Source: Exiguobacterium chiriqhucha RW-2
Lineage (GTDB): Bacteria; Bacillota; Bacilli; Exiguobacteriales; Exiguobacteriaceae
Assembly: GCF_000416965.1 (NCBI RefSeq)
Contig: NZ_ATCL01000003.1
Span: 1-64,000 of the forward strand
Reading direction: 5' to 3'
DNA length: 64,000 nucleotides
Shown: piece after piece, positions 39,848-48,343 of the stretch
Numbering within the stretch: position 1 is the first letter of the stretch
How the letters are laid out: each line of letters starts with the position of its first letter
The notes under the pieces: model-generated
What the model was told of the DNA's origin: nothing
What the model saw: the letters and a program-made list of their open reading frames with translations, nothing else
Databases searched by the model: none
Translations under genes and position numbers: made by a program

Positions 39848-40951
39848 ATGAATTCAAGAACCCAAGCTCGTAGACGGCGCAAAGGCCCGTCTGCGTTTTA
39901 TAAGCTGTTCAGCGCCCTTGTATTGATTGCCGTCATCGTCGGCTCAAGCATGTATGGAACGGCTTTTTATAAAGCGCATAACATGCTGTCAGGTACTCAA
40001 GTGACGCTTGAGGATGATCCGACTATCGAACCGACTCGATTTGATAAAGAGGATACCGAGAGCTTCCTCGTGCTCGGGACGGACTTGTCCCCGCAGAAGA
40101 AAGCGCGCGGCGAGTATGGTCGGTCTGACGTCATGATTGTCGTCATTCTGAACAAGAAAAACAAACAGACGACGATGCTCAGCATCCCGCGTGACTCGTA
40201 CGTCAACATCGACTATACGGGCTTCAATATCCCGTACGGTAAGACGGGTCTCGATCAAGACAAAATCACGCACGCCTATTACTTCGGGTCGATGGATGAA
40301 TCGAACCCGAACAACGGTATGCGGATGGCGACGAACACGATTGAAGACTTGGTCGGCATCGACATCGACCACGTCGTCTCCCTCAACTTCCAAGGGTTCG
40401 TCGACTTCATCGATGCCGTAGGCGGGGTCGAAATCGACGTCCCGTTCTCGTCTGAACAGAAGAGTTACGACGCCTCACGAGAAGTCGTCCAAGTCGAAGC
40501 AGGGCTTCAGCAGTTATCGGGCGAAGAGGCACTCGCTTACGTCCGTAACCGCTATGACGATCCACGCGGAGACATCGGTCGCGGACAGCGTCAGATGGAA
40601 GTCATCAATGCCGTCCTTGACCAAGCGCTCGGCACGTCGCTCATCAACAACTACGACAAAGTGTTGAAAGCAGTCGGGGACAACATGCAGACGACGCTCG
40701 GTCCGAACGATTATATGCGTTTAATCGAGGACGTCGGCGCCCTCAACAACACGGTTCAATATCAGTTGACCGGTGAAGGGGCCCGCGGTGTCGACGGTCA
40801 TTTCTATTACTTCTTGAACGAGCCGTTGCTCGAAGAAGTTCGTTATCGCGTCCAACAGGCCGATGCCGGGAATGAAGTCGAGCCGATGACCGATACCGAG
40901 CTTGAGACGTATATGTACGACCCAGCCGGAATCACGTATGAAGCACAATAA
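39848..40951 (+). CDS. LytR-CpsA-Psr family wall polymer ligase
   Basis: 367 residues. A basic N-terminus (about 1-15) precedes one membrane helix (about 19-40), and the LCP catalytic domain lies outside. Motifs include LVLGTD, GRSDVMIVVILN (Arg and Asp that bind pyrophosphate), SIPRDSYVNI and the RNRYDDPRGDIGRGQRQ block with conserved arginines. LCP proteins attach teichoic acids or other polymers from undecaprenyl carriers to peptidoglycan. The gene splits nagAB from nagR but has its own promoter and terminator. Confidence 0.94.
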   Translation: MNSRTQARRRRKGPSAFYKLFSALVLIAVIVGSSMYGTAFYKAHNMLSGTQVTLEDDPTIEPTRFDKEDTESFLVLGTDLSPQKKARGEYGRSDVMIVVILNKKNKQTTMLSIPRDSYVNIDYTGFNIPYGKTGLDQDKITHAYYFGSMDESNPNNGMRMATNTIEDLVGIDIDHVVSLNFQGFVDFIDAVGGVEIDVPFSSEQKSYDASREVVQVEAGLQQLSGEEALAYVRNRYDDPRGDIGRGQRQMEVINAVLDQALGTSLINNYDKVLKAVGDNMQTTLGPNDYMRLIEDVGALNNTVQYQLTGEGARGVDGHFYYFLNEPLLEEVRYRVQQADAGNEVEPMTDTELETYMYDPAGITYEAQ

Positions 40952-40986
40952 AAAAATGGTTTGCCGTCCGCGGCAAACCATTTTTT
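40951..40986. terminator. Bidirectional terminator between LCP gene and nagR
   Basis: A 16-bp perfect stem AAAAAATGGTTTGCCG / CGGCAAACCATTTTTT with loop TCCG, giving T runs on both strands. It overlaps the ends of both converging genes. Confidence 0.93.
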
Positions 40987-41713
40987 ATGTGCGTTCCATC
41001 GCAACGGTGAACGAGTAGGCGTCGCCGCGGAACAAGGAACGGCTATATTCGAACATGTCCCCGTTCTCGAGATACGTCCGTTGGTCGATTAAGAGCACAG
41101 GGGCGTTCGGAGAAATCGTCAACAGCTTTGCTTCCTCCGGTCCCGAGCTCCTCGCCTCGAGGGTTTGGGTCGCATTCTTCAACCGGAGCCCTGACTGCTC
41201 GGCGAACTCGTAAATCGAACCGACGGCATCTGTCTCGGTCAAGTTCGGTAGTAAGGCGACCGGGATGTATGCCGTCTCGAGGGCGAGCACGTTCTCATCG
41301 GCGAGACGGAGACGTCGCATCTCATAGACGGGCGTGTCGAGCGCGACGCTCAATTTTTGGGCGATTTTGGCCGGGGCTGAAATCGTCTGGAACGACAACA
41401 GGCGGCTAAACGGACGCATGCCCCGATGTTTGATTTCTTCCGAGAAACTTGTCAATCCGGACAAGGCCATCGTGATTTTCTTGTTGGCGACGAACGTGCC
41501 TCGGCCTTTTTGACGGCTCAAATAACCGGCGTTGACCAAGTTTGTGATCGCTTGGCGGACCGTCATCCGGCTGACGTTATAGCGCTCTGAAAACTCCCGT
41601 TCGGATGGGATGGATTCCCCGGGTTGGAGCTCGCCGGCATCTATTTGTTGCTTTAAATAGGCTTCGATTTGATAATAAATAGGTAGCGGTGATTGTTTAT
41701 CAATCTGTAACAT
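40985..41713 (-). CDS. nagR: GntR/HutC-family regulator, NagR-like
   Basis: 242 residues. The N-terminal winged helix (about 1-75) has the GntR signature IPSEREFSERYNVSRMTVRQAI, read in parts. The C-terminal UTRA domain binds a sugar phosphate; the closest known relatives by pattern and place are NagR (YvoA) of B. subtilis, released from DNA by amino-sugar phosphates. In B. subtilis it is the third gene of nagA-nagB-nagR; here it is on the other strand behind an LCP gene. AGGAG precedes the start. The upstream site suggests autoregulation. Confidence 0.85.
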   Translation of the reverse strand: MLQIDKQSPLPIYYQIEAYLKQQIDAGELQPGESIPSEREFSERYNVSRMTVRQAITNLVNAGYLSRQKGRGTFVANKKITMALSGLTSFSEEIKHRGMRPFSRLLSFQTISAPAKIAQKLSVALDTPVYEMRRLRLADENVLALETAYIPVALLPNLTETDAVGSIYEFAEQSGLRLKNATQTLEARSSGPEEAKLLTISPNAPVLLIDQRTYLENGDMFEYSRSLFRGDAYSFTVAMERT

Positions 41714-41744
41714 GCATATCGCTCCTGACTGCTAAAGTAAGTGT

Positions 41745-41777
41745 TTCTTATTATAGACCAAATTAGACTAGTTGTCT
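41745..41777 (-). promoter_or_regulatory. nagR promoter with candidate NagR operator
   Basis: On the minus strand TTTGGTCTATAATAA contains the -10 TATAAT (41755-41750) and the decamer TTGGTCTATA that also occurs before nagA. Next to it AGAC TAGTT GTCT (41765-41777) is a second imperfect palindrome facing alaX. A plausible autoregulatory site for nagR. Confidence 0.45.
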
Positions 41778-41809
41778 GAACATATCCTACAGAAAAGGCG
41801 GCGATCAAG

Positions 41810-42970
41810 ATGAAGCCATGGCAATTTGAAACGACGGTGACCGACGTGCGCACCGATGCGCGCGGGACGTGGGTCGCGCTTGAATCCACATTATTTTATG
41901 CGGAAGGCGGGGGCCAACCTCCGGACGTCGGAACACTCGACGGACAACCCGTTCTCGATGTGCAACGGGTCGAGGAGGTCGTCTGGCATTTAGTCGAACC
42001 GGGGCTCGAACGTGGGACGTTCGTGACCGGCATAGTCGATGAAGCGATCCGTCACGACCACTCGATTCAACACACGGCTCAGCACGTGTTGACAGCTTTA
42101 TTGGAAGACGAATACGGCATTCAGACGCTCAGCTTCGGCATCGGACAAGAGGAGTCGTCGCTTGAAATCGAGACAGAGACGCTCGATTGGACTCAAATCG
42201 AGTCGTTGGAACGAGACGTGCAACGCATCATCTTTGAGAACCGTCCCGTCTCCACGTACGAACTCGCGTCCGCAGAGGTCGAGGTCGATCGGTTACGCAA
42301 ACCGACCGATCGCACCGGGATGATCCGGATCGTCGACATTGAGGGACTCGATTACAACGCGTGCGGTGGGACACATGTCGAGACGACCGGCCAACTTGGA
42401 ATCGTCCATGTGACCTCGATGAAGAAAGTTCGTGGGAACGTTCGTTTGACGTATGTTGCCGGTCACCGGGCCTTGTCCGCCATCCATTCGTCACGGACGG
42501 CGTTGCGGACGATTCACCAAACGTTATCGACGACGAACGAGACGGTCGCTGCCCGTGTCCTCGAGGAACGAAATCTTCGTCTCGAGCGGGACAAGGAAGT
42601 GAAGGCGCTCGAGGCGCGCGTCGCGAAAGCGAAAGTCGCTGCCTTTTTGCAGGAAGACAATTACGTCATCACCCATATCGGTAAGACGGAAGCGGAGACG
42701 TTGACGACGACCATCGTCGAACGCATCGCCGCGACGGGCCGAATCGCTGTCGGAGCCAATCATACGGGTCAAAAGCTATGGCTCATGCATGACGGGACAC
42801 ATGACATCGCCATCGGTAAATTCTTAAAACGGACGCTCGACGACCTCGGCATCGGTCGCGGTGGCGGCAGTCATAAACAAGCCCAGGCCCGATTCGAATC
42901 GGTCATCGAGTTGGAACGCGCGACGGCAGAAATCGTGAAACGGCTTCAGGAAGGGATGGTATCATGTTGA
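41810..42970 (+). CDS. Alanyl-tRNA editing protein (AlaX-like, with DHHA1 domain)
   Basis: 386 residues. It resembles the free-standing editing domains of AlaRS that hydrolyse Ser-tRNA(Ala) or Gly-tRNA(Ala). The zinc ligands are visible: HTAQHVL (two His) and CGGTHV (Cys and His). A Glu/Arg/Leu-rich helix follows (about 240-285), then a DHHA1-type C-terminal domain with GRGGGSHKQAQA, so this is the long AlaX type. Start behind AGGCGGCG. It shares 7 bp with the GNAT gene. Confidence 0.9.
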   Translation: MKPWQFETTVTDVRTDARGTWVALESTLFYAEGGGQPPDVGTLDGQPVLDVQRVEEVVWHLVEPGLERGTFVTGIVDEAIRHDHSIQHTAQHVLTALLEDEYGIQTLSFGIGQEESSLEIETETLDWTQIESLERDVQRIIFENRPVSTYELASAEVEVDRLRKPTDRTGMIRIVDIEGLDYNACGGTHVETTGQLGIVHVTSMKKVRGNVRLTYVAGHRALSAIHSSRTALRTIHQTLSTTNETVAARVLEERNLRLERDKEVKALEARVAKAKVAAFLQEDNYVITHIGKTEAETLTTTIVERIAATGRIAVGANHTGQKLWLMHDGTHDIAIGKFLKRTLDDLGIGRGGGSHKQAQARFESVIELERATAEIVKRLQEGMVSC

Positions 42971-43392
42971 AGATTGAGCACGGCACGGAAGCAGAACTGA
43001 TTGAACAGGCACGGGTTGTGCGGGCGACAGTGTTTATTCACGAGCAAGGCATCGCCCCTGAAATCGAATATGATGAGCTTGACCCAGCCTGCATCCATTT
43101 CGTCGGGACGGTGGACGGTGAGCCGGTGACGACGGCGCGTCTGCGTCCAATCGGTGACGCAGTCGGGAAAGTCGAGCGCGTCGCCACACTCGCTTCGGCG
43201 CGCGGCAACGGGTATGCCAAGGAGGTTATGCTCGCTATCGAGTCCGTCGCCCGGACGAGCGAGTTACATGAGCTCAAACTTGGCGCTCAACTGACGGCAC
43301 TCCCTTTCTATGAGCGTCTCGGATATGAGGCGTACGGGGACGAATTTTTAGACGCGGACATCCCGCATCGGATGATGAAGAAGACGTGGTGA
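42964..43392 (+). CDS. GNAT family N-acetyltransferase
   Basis: 142 residues, a single GNAT domain of the ElaA/YjcF-like type. The start shows VRATVFIHEQGIAPEIEYDELD, an element found in these proteins, and the acetyl-CoA loop is VATLASARGNGYAKEV (RGNGYA). C-terminal LTALPFYERLGYEAYGDEF is typical. Substrate unknown. It overlaps the editing protein gene by 7 bp. Confidence 0.88.
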   Translation: MLKIEHGTEAELIEQARVVRATVFIHEQGIAPEIEYDELDPACIHFVGTVDGEPVTTARLRPIGDAVGKVERVATLASARGNGYAKEVMLAIESVARTSELHELKLGAQLTALPFYERLGYEAYGDEFLDADIPHRMMKKTW

Positions 43393-43428
43393 TTGTTTTT
43401 AGAAATTTTCCTTTTTTCTAAAAAAAGG

Positions 43429-43457
43429 TTGGCAAGCCGGGATGCATTTGTTATAAC
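43429..43457 (+). promoter_or_regulatory. Promoter of the lysine operon
   Basis: TTGGCA (43429-43434), 17 bp, TATAAC (43452-43457) with an extended TG motif before it. An A/T-rich hairpin (43410-43428) that may end the GNAT transcript directly precedes it. Confidence 0.75.
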
Positions 43458-43474
43458 TAAAACTAACAACTGAC

Positions 43475-43732
43475 AGATAGAGGTTGCGAATGACATGAGT
43501 ACGCTTGATCGACACGGACGCATTCCGGATCGAGCCGAAAGGGGAATTTCGCCGAAGTCGACGTTCGCATGCGTACGAACGAAGGCTGGGGTAGTCGTGA
43601 ATAACGCCTACACTGCCATGGATGAAATGCCATGGAGCGCTATCTACGGAACGATTCTTTAATCGTTTTTCAACTGCGCGTACAAGCGGCAGACCGTAGG
43701 GAGAGTGCTTCCTACCGGTCTGCCGCTTTTTC
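43475..43732 (+). ncRNA. Lysine riboswitch (L box) controlling lysC operon
   Basis: The aptamer runs from P1 AGATAG (43475-43480) to its partner CTATCT (43640-43645) and holds the conserved AGAGGTTGCG, GCCGAAAGGGG, CGCCGAAGTC, GGCTGGGGTAG and CATGGAGCGC elements. The switch is visible: CTATCTACGG (43640-43649) can pair with CCGTAGGGAG (43694-43703) as antiterminator. When lysine fixes P1, AGCGGCAGACC (43685-43695) pairs instead with GGTCTGCCGCT (43717-43727), a terminator followed by TTTTT. A mini hairpin ACGATT/AATCGT (43651-43666) with a T run sits inside the antiterminator loop. Confidence 0.95.
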
Positions 43733-43764
43733 TGTTGGTGGACATCATGAAAGTGGGGAACCTG

Positions 43765-44964
43765 ATGACAACCGTATTGAAATTTGGAGGCAGCTCCGTT
43801 GCCACGATTGAACAAATCCAGGCCATTTCCGAATATTTACAGACACGGGCCGCGGCCGGAGAAAAACTTGTCGTCGTCGTCTCCGCGATGGGGAAAACGA
43901 CTGACTCACTGTTGTCACTCGCCAAACAAATCACGGAACGCCCGATGATTCGTGAACTGGACCGCTTGCTCGCGGTCGGTGAGGAGCAGACGATCAGCCT
44001 GCTCAGCATCGCTTTAAACTCTCGAGGCGTGGCTGCCATCTCGCTTACCGGACAACAAGCCGGGATCGACACGATGGGCATTCACACGAAAAGTAAAATC
44101 AAGGCGATTCGCAAAGAAGTGCTCGAAGAGAAGCTCCGGACATATGACGTCGTCATCGTCGCCGGTTTCCAAGGTGTCAACGAGTTCGGTGATGTGACGA
44201 CGCTCGGACGAGGCGGATCGGATACGACCGCTGTCGCCTTGGCCGCCGTCCTCAGCAAACGCTGTGAGATTTACACAGACGTCGCCGGTGTCTATACGGC
44301 TGACCCGCGCATCCATCCGACGGCCCGCCGATTAGATACCGTCTCGTATGACGAGATGATGGAGATGAGCGCGCTCGGGTCGAAAGTGATGGAGATGCGT
44401 AGCGTAGAGCTCGCGAAAAAATTTGATGTGAACATCTTTGTAGGAAAGACGCTTGCGAGCGAAGGAGGAACATGGATCATGGATATGACACAGGCGATGG
44501 AACAAAAAGCGGTGACGAGCGTGAGCGTCGTGAAGAACGTGCTCAGCGTCTCAATCAAACATATTCCACATTCGGTGGCAGGAGTTGCCGACATTTTCGA
44601 GAAATTGTCACAGCGTCATGTCAATATCGATATGATCAGTCAGACCGCGTTCGATGGTGAAGTATTCCTGTCGTTCACCTGTCCGCTCGATGAAGAAGCG
44701 TTTCTCGAAGAGGCGCTCGCGGAACTGACTGAGACGTTCCCACAAATCAAAATCGACCGTCATACCGAGCATGCGAAAATCTCGGTCGTCGGCATCGGCA
44801 TGCGTGACGCGACCGGTGTCGCAGCCGAACTGTTCGCCACGTTCCGCGAGAGCGGAATCCCATTCTATCAAGTCACGACATCCGAGATTAGCATCTCGTA
44901 CACGATTAACGAACAAGACGTCGAAGCAGCCGTCGCGGCCATCGCGACCCGCTTCAAGTTATAA
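43765..44964 (+). CDS. lysC: Aspartate kinase, lysine-operon type
   Basis: 399 residues from ATG 43765; an ATG six codons earlier (43747) behind GGTGG is equally possible. It phosphorylates aspartate, the first step to lysine, methionine and threonine. KFGGSSVAT is the kinase signature and GRGGSDTTAVALA the aspartate-binding region; the C-terminus has two ACT domains for amino acid feedback (VSIKHIPHSVAGVADIFE, ISVVGIGMRDATGVAAE). Control by the lysine riboswitch suggests that this is the lysine-dedicated isozyme. Confidence 0.94.
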   Translation: MTTVLKFGGSSVATIEQIQAISEYLQTRAAAGEKLVVVVSAMGKTTDSLLSLAKQITERPMIRELDRLLAVGEEQTISLLSIALNSRGVAAISLTGQQAGIDTMGIHTKSKIKAIRKEVLEEKLRTYDVVIVAGFQGVNEFGDVTTLGRGGSDTTAVALAAVLSKRCEIYTDVAGVYTADPRIHPTARRLDTVSYDEMMEMSALGSKVMEMRSVELAKKFDVNIFVGKTLASEGGTWIMDMTQAMEQKAVTSVSVVKNVLSVSIKHIPHSVAGVADIFEKLSQRHVNIDMISQTAFDGEVFLSFTCPLDEEAFLEEALAELTETFPQIKIDRHTEHAKISVVGIGMRDATGVAAELFATFRESGIPFYQVTTSEISISYTINEQDVEAAVAAIATRFKL

Positions 44965-44976
44965 GGAGGACGCCAC

Positions 44977-45972
44977 ATGTATAACGTAGCCGTCGTCGGT
45001 GCGACCGGTGCCGTCGGCCAAAAGATGATTGAAGTATTGACCGAGTATGAATTCCCGATTAACGAATTGATGTTGTACGCATCGGCCCGTTCGGTCGGGA
45101 AGACCGTGAACGTGAACGGCAAGGACGTCGTCATCCGGGAACTGTCGGACGCGATTTATGCGGACCCAATCGATATCGCGCTCTTCTCAGCCGGTGGGAG
45201 CATCAGTGAACAATATGCGCCTCGCCTGAGTGAACAAGGTGTCATCGTCATCGACAACTCGAGTGCATTCCGGATGCAGGCGGACATTCCGCTCATCGTA
45301 CCGGAAGTGAACCGAGTCGAACTGAGCCCGGACAAGACGCTCATCGCCAACCCGAACTGCTCGACGATCCAATCGGTCGTCGCGCTCGCACCACTCGCGG
45401 AAGTATACGGATTGACGCGTGTCGCCTATACGTCGTATCAAGCCGTCTCTGGCTCGGGCCAAAAAGGGATTGAAGACTTGGAACGCGGAGCACGTGGGGA
45501 AGAGCCGAAGAACTATCCGTATCCGATTTACGATAACGTCTTGCCACACATTGATGTGTTCTTAGAGAACGGTTATACGAAAGAAGAACAGAAGATGATT
45601 GAAGAGACACGCAAGATTTTAAACGCGCCGAACCTCGGTGTCACCGCAACATGTGTCCGTGTCCCGGTCCGCAACAGCCACGCCGTCTCCATCACAGTCA
45701 CGCTCGACCGCGACGCGACGCTCGCCGAAGTGAAAGCCGTGCTCGCGGACGCGCCAGGTATCGTCTTGATGGATAACCCAGCGGAGCTCGTCTATCCGAC
45801 ACCGCTCGATGCGAACGGGACAGACGACGTGTACGTCGGTCGTATCCGTGTCGACGAGTCACAGCCGAACACGTTCCATCTTTGGTGCGTCGCTGATAAT
45901 GTTCGAAAAGGCGCGGCAGCGAACGCCGTCCAAATCGCCCAATGCATGATTGGGCAGACTGCTACGAAATAA
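44977..45972 (+). CDS. asd: Aspartate-semialdehyde dehydrogenase
   Basis: 331 residues. It reduces aspartyl phosphate to the semialdehyde with NADPH. VAVVGATGAVGQKM is the nucleotide loop; the active-site cysteine is in NPNCSTIQ near residue 128, and the catalytic His in VPVRNSHAVSITV. It starts 12 bp after lysC behind AAGGAGG. Confidence 0.96.
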   Translation: MYNVAVVGATGAVGQKMIEVLTEYEFPINELMLYASARSVGKTVNVNGKDVVIRELSDAIYADPIDIALFSAGGSISEQYAPRLSEQGVIVIDNSSAFRMQADIPLIVPEVNRVELSPDKTLIANPNCSTIQSVVALAPLAEVYGLTRVAYTSYQAVSGSGQKGIEDLERGARGEEPKNYPYPIYDNVLPHIDVFLENGYTKEEQKMIEETRKILNAPNLGVTATCVRVPVRNSHAVSITVTLDRDATLAEVKAVLADAPGIVLMDNPAELVYPTPLDANGTDDVYVGRIRVDESQPNTFHLWCVADNVRKGAAANAVQIAQCMIGQTATK

Positions 45973-45984
45973 GGGGGAGATTAT

Positions 45985-46866
45985 ATGTTCACAGGAGTCG
46001 CAACCGCACTCGCTACACCGTTTCAAGCAGACGGTCAGCTAAATCTCACAGCGTGGGAAGCGTTAATTGAAGATCAAATTAAAGAAGGTGTCAGCGGTCT
46101 CGTGATCGGGGGAACGACTGGTGAGGGCATGACCATCACGGACGAAGAGTTCGAGACGCTTCTCGTCAAAGCGATTGAAGTCGCTGCCGGCCGCGCCGTT
46201 ATCATCGCCGGAACCGGGTCGAACAACACGGCGCTCAGCATTCAAAAGACGAAACGGGCCGCCGAACTCGGAGCCGAGATGGCGATGGTCGTCACGCCTT
46301 ATTACAACAAGTCGACGCAAGCGGGTCTGATTGCCCACTTCACAGCGATTGCCGACGCGTCACCGATTCCGCTCATGCTCTACAACGTACCATCGCGGAC
46401 GGGCGTCGCCCTTGATCCGGCAACGGTTGGGGAACTCGCTGATCACCCACGCATCGCTGCGCTCAAAGAAGCGAGCGGGGATATTTCAGTGATGGCTCAA
46501 ATGATGGCGCACGTACCGGAAGGGTTCCCAGTCTATTGCGGGAACGATGATCAAATCCTTCCTTATATGGCTTGGGGGGCGCAAGGTGTTGTCTCGGTCC
46601 TTTCGAACGTCTATCCGGGTGCAACGGTCGCATTAGCTGAAGCGCTCCTCGCCGGAGATTTGGAAACGGCACGCACATGGCAGCTCCGACTGCTCCCGGT
46701 CATCGACGAATTGTTCGCGGAAGTGAATCCGATTCCGGTCAAAGCAGCATTGAATGCACGCGGCTTCGAGTTCGGTGCACCACGTCTCCCGCTCGTCCCG
46801 ATGAGCGCGACGGCCGAGGCCCGCTTGTTATCGGCAATGGAGCAGTTCAATGAGGTGAGACAGTGA
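45985..46866 (+). CDS. dapA: 4-hydroxy-tetrahydrodipicolinate synthase DapA
   Basis: 293 residues, TIM barrel. It condenses aspartate semialdehyde with pyruvate. GGTTGEGMT (substrate loop), YYNKSTQAGL (Tyr) and YNVPSRTGVAL are typical; the Schiff-base lysine is in IAALKEASGD. Starts 12 bp after asd with AAGGGGGAG, and overlaps dapB by 4 bp. Confidence 0.96.
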   Translation: MFTGVATALATPFQADGQLNLTAWEALIEDQIKEGVSGLVIGGTTGEGMTITDEEFETLLVKAIEVAAGRAVIIAGTGSNNTALSIQKTKRAAELGAEMAMVVTPYYNKSTQAGLIAHFTAIADASPIPLMLYNVPSRTGVALDPATVGELADHPRIAALKEASGDISVMAQMMAHVPEGFPVYCGNDDQILPYMAWGAQGVVSVLSNVYPGATVALAEALLAGDLETARTWQLRLLPVIDELFAEVNPIPVKAALNARGFEFGAPRLPLVPMSATAEARLLSAMEQFNEVRQ

Positions 46867-47612
46867 ACTTACTCATTCATGGATACGGCGCGATGGGACA
46901 GATCGTCGAAGAAGTCGCCCGGACACAAAACTTGACCGTTGCAGCCATCGTCTCACCGGCCGGAGGGGAACATCCCGTCTCGATACAAGATGTCGAGGCC
47001 GACGTCGATGTCGTCATCGACTTCTCGAACCCGGCGTTGTTGGATGACGTACTCGCGTTCGGGAAAGCCAAGCAAATCCCGCTCGTCATCGCGACGACGG
47101 GCTTCTCGGAAGCAGAGCTCGCCAAAATTGAAGCGGCGTCTCAGGAGATCCCGATTTTCCAGTCGTATAATACGTCTTATGGGATCGCGCTCCTGAAACA
47201 GTTGCTCGACCAACTCGTCCCGCTCACGCTCGGTTATGACATCGAAGTGATTGAGGCGCACCACCGCAAAAAAGTCGATGCACCGAGCGGGACGGCGGAA
47301 TTGCTCACCCGTGCCATCGAGGCGAAACGCGACGTGACACCGGTATATGACCGGACACCGCGCCGCGAAGCGCGTGCAGCCGATGAACTCGGCATGCATT
47401 CGGTACGCGGGGGGACGATTTTTGGAGAACATACCGTCCTCTTTGCCGGAGACGACGAAATGCTTGAATTGAAACACACGGCCCTGTCCAAACGCGTCTT
47501 CGCGAACGGGGCACTCGCTGCGGCGGCAACGATTCTTGACCGCCCAGCCGGACTATACAATTTAACGAACCTATACGAGGAGGCCACTCATGTTACTCAC
47601 AAACGCTTATGA
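46863..47612 (+). CDS. dapB: 4-hydroxy-tetrahydrodipicolinate reductase DapB
   Basis: 249 residues. The nucleotide loop is [15 protein letters not shown], a short form of GxxGxxG. The catalytic His and Lys lie in [17 protein letters not shown], the DapB signature. It makes tetrahydrodipicolinate, the precursor of diaminopimelate. Coupled to dapA (4 bp) and dapH (23 bp overlap). Confidence 0.96.
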   Translation: MNLLIHGYGAMGQIVEEVARTQNLTVAAIVSPAGGEHPVSIQDVEADVDVVIDFSNPALLDDVLAFGKAKQIPLVIATTGFSEAELAKIEAASQEIPIFQSYNTSYGIALLKQLLDQLVPLTLGYDIEVIEAHHRKKVDAPSGTAELLTRAIEAKRDVTPVYDRTPRREARAADELGMHSVRGGTIFGEHTVLFAGDDEMLELKHTALSKRVFANGALAAAATILDRPAGLYNLTNLYEEATHVTHKRL

Positions 47613-48297
47613 AATCGCGCAATACATTAAAGATGCCAAGAAAGAAACGCCTGTCAAATTGTACGTTAACGGTCAATTGGCCGGTCTGACAATCGAAGAT
47701 GCCAAAGCTTTTGGAACAGACGAGTCGAAACTGTTCCTTACAACGGCTGAACGTGCGGCTGCTTTCCTAGAAGCGAACGCTGCCGTCATCACGGACACGC
47801 ACCTCGAGTACGATCGCCGGAACAGCGCCGTACCGATGCTCGATACGACGCAGTTGAATGCCCGCATCGAACCAGGTTCGTTCATTCGCGACCACGTTCA
47901 AATCGGGAACAACGTCGTCGTCATGATGGGTGCTGTCATCAATATCGGTGCCGTCATCGGTGACGGGTCGATGGTCGATATGAACGCGGTCATCGGTGCC
48001 CGCGGGACACTCGGGAAAAACGTCCACCTTGGCGCTGGCGCTGTCGTGGCGGGTGTTCTTGAGCCACCTTCAAAAGATCCGGTCATCATCGAAGACGGTG
48101 TCATGGTCGGTGCGAACGCCGTCATTTTGGAAGGCGTCCGCATCGGTGAAAATGCCGTTGTCGCAGCAGGTAGTGTCGTCACGCAAGACGTACCGCCAGG
48201 CGTCGTCGTTGCCGGTACACCAGCCCGCGTCATTAAGCAAAAAGATGAAAAAACCGCAGAAAAAACACAACTTGTTGATGACTTACGCTCCCTGTAA
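47590..48297 (+). CDS. dapH: Tetrahydrodipicolinate N-acetyltransferase DapH
   Basis: 235 residues, as usual for DapH. The N-terminal domain (1-85) is followed by a left-handed beta helix of hexapeptide repeats ([40 protein letters not shown]). It acetylates tetrahydrodipicolinate, so lysine is made by the acetylase branch. The later aminotransferase (PatA type) and N-acetyl-diaminopimelate deacetylase (DapL) are not in this cluster. Ribosome site GAGGAGG lies inside dapB. Confidence 0.95.
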   Translation: MLLTNAYEIAQYIKDAKKETPVKLYVNGQLAGLTIEDAKAFGTDESKLFLTTAERAAAFLEANAAVITDTHLEYDRRNSAVPMLDTTQLNARIEPGSFIRDHVQIGNNVVVMMGAVINIGAVIGDGSMVDMNAVIGARGTLGKNVHLGAGAVVAGVLEPPSKDPVIIEDGVMVGANAVILEGVRIGENAVVAAGSVVTQDVPPGVVVAGTPARVIKQKDEKTAEKTQLVDDLRSL

Positions 48298-48299
48298 CG

Positions 48300-48305
48300 T
48301 ATAAT
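48300..48305 (+). promoter_or_regulatory. Possible internal promoter before ilvE
   Basis: A perfect TATAAT lies 39 bp before the ilvE start in the only longer gap of the operon (46 bp). The upstream TTGATG hexamer is 19 bp away, so the promoter is probably weak. Confidence 0.35.
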
Positions 48306-48343
48306 AGACAGAAAATATCAAAAATGAATGGGAGAGTTGAACA

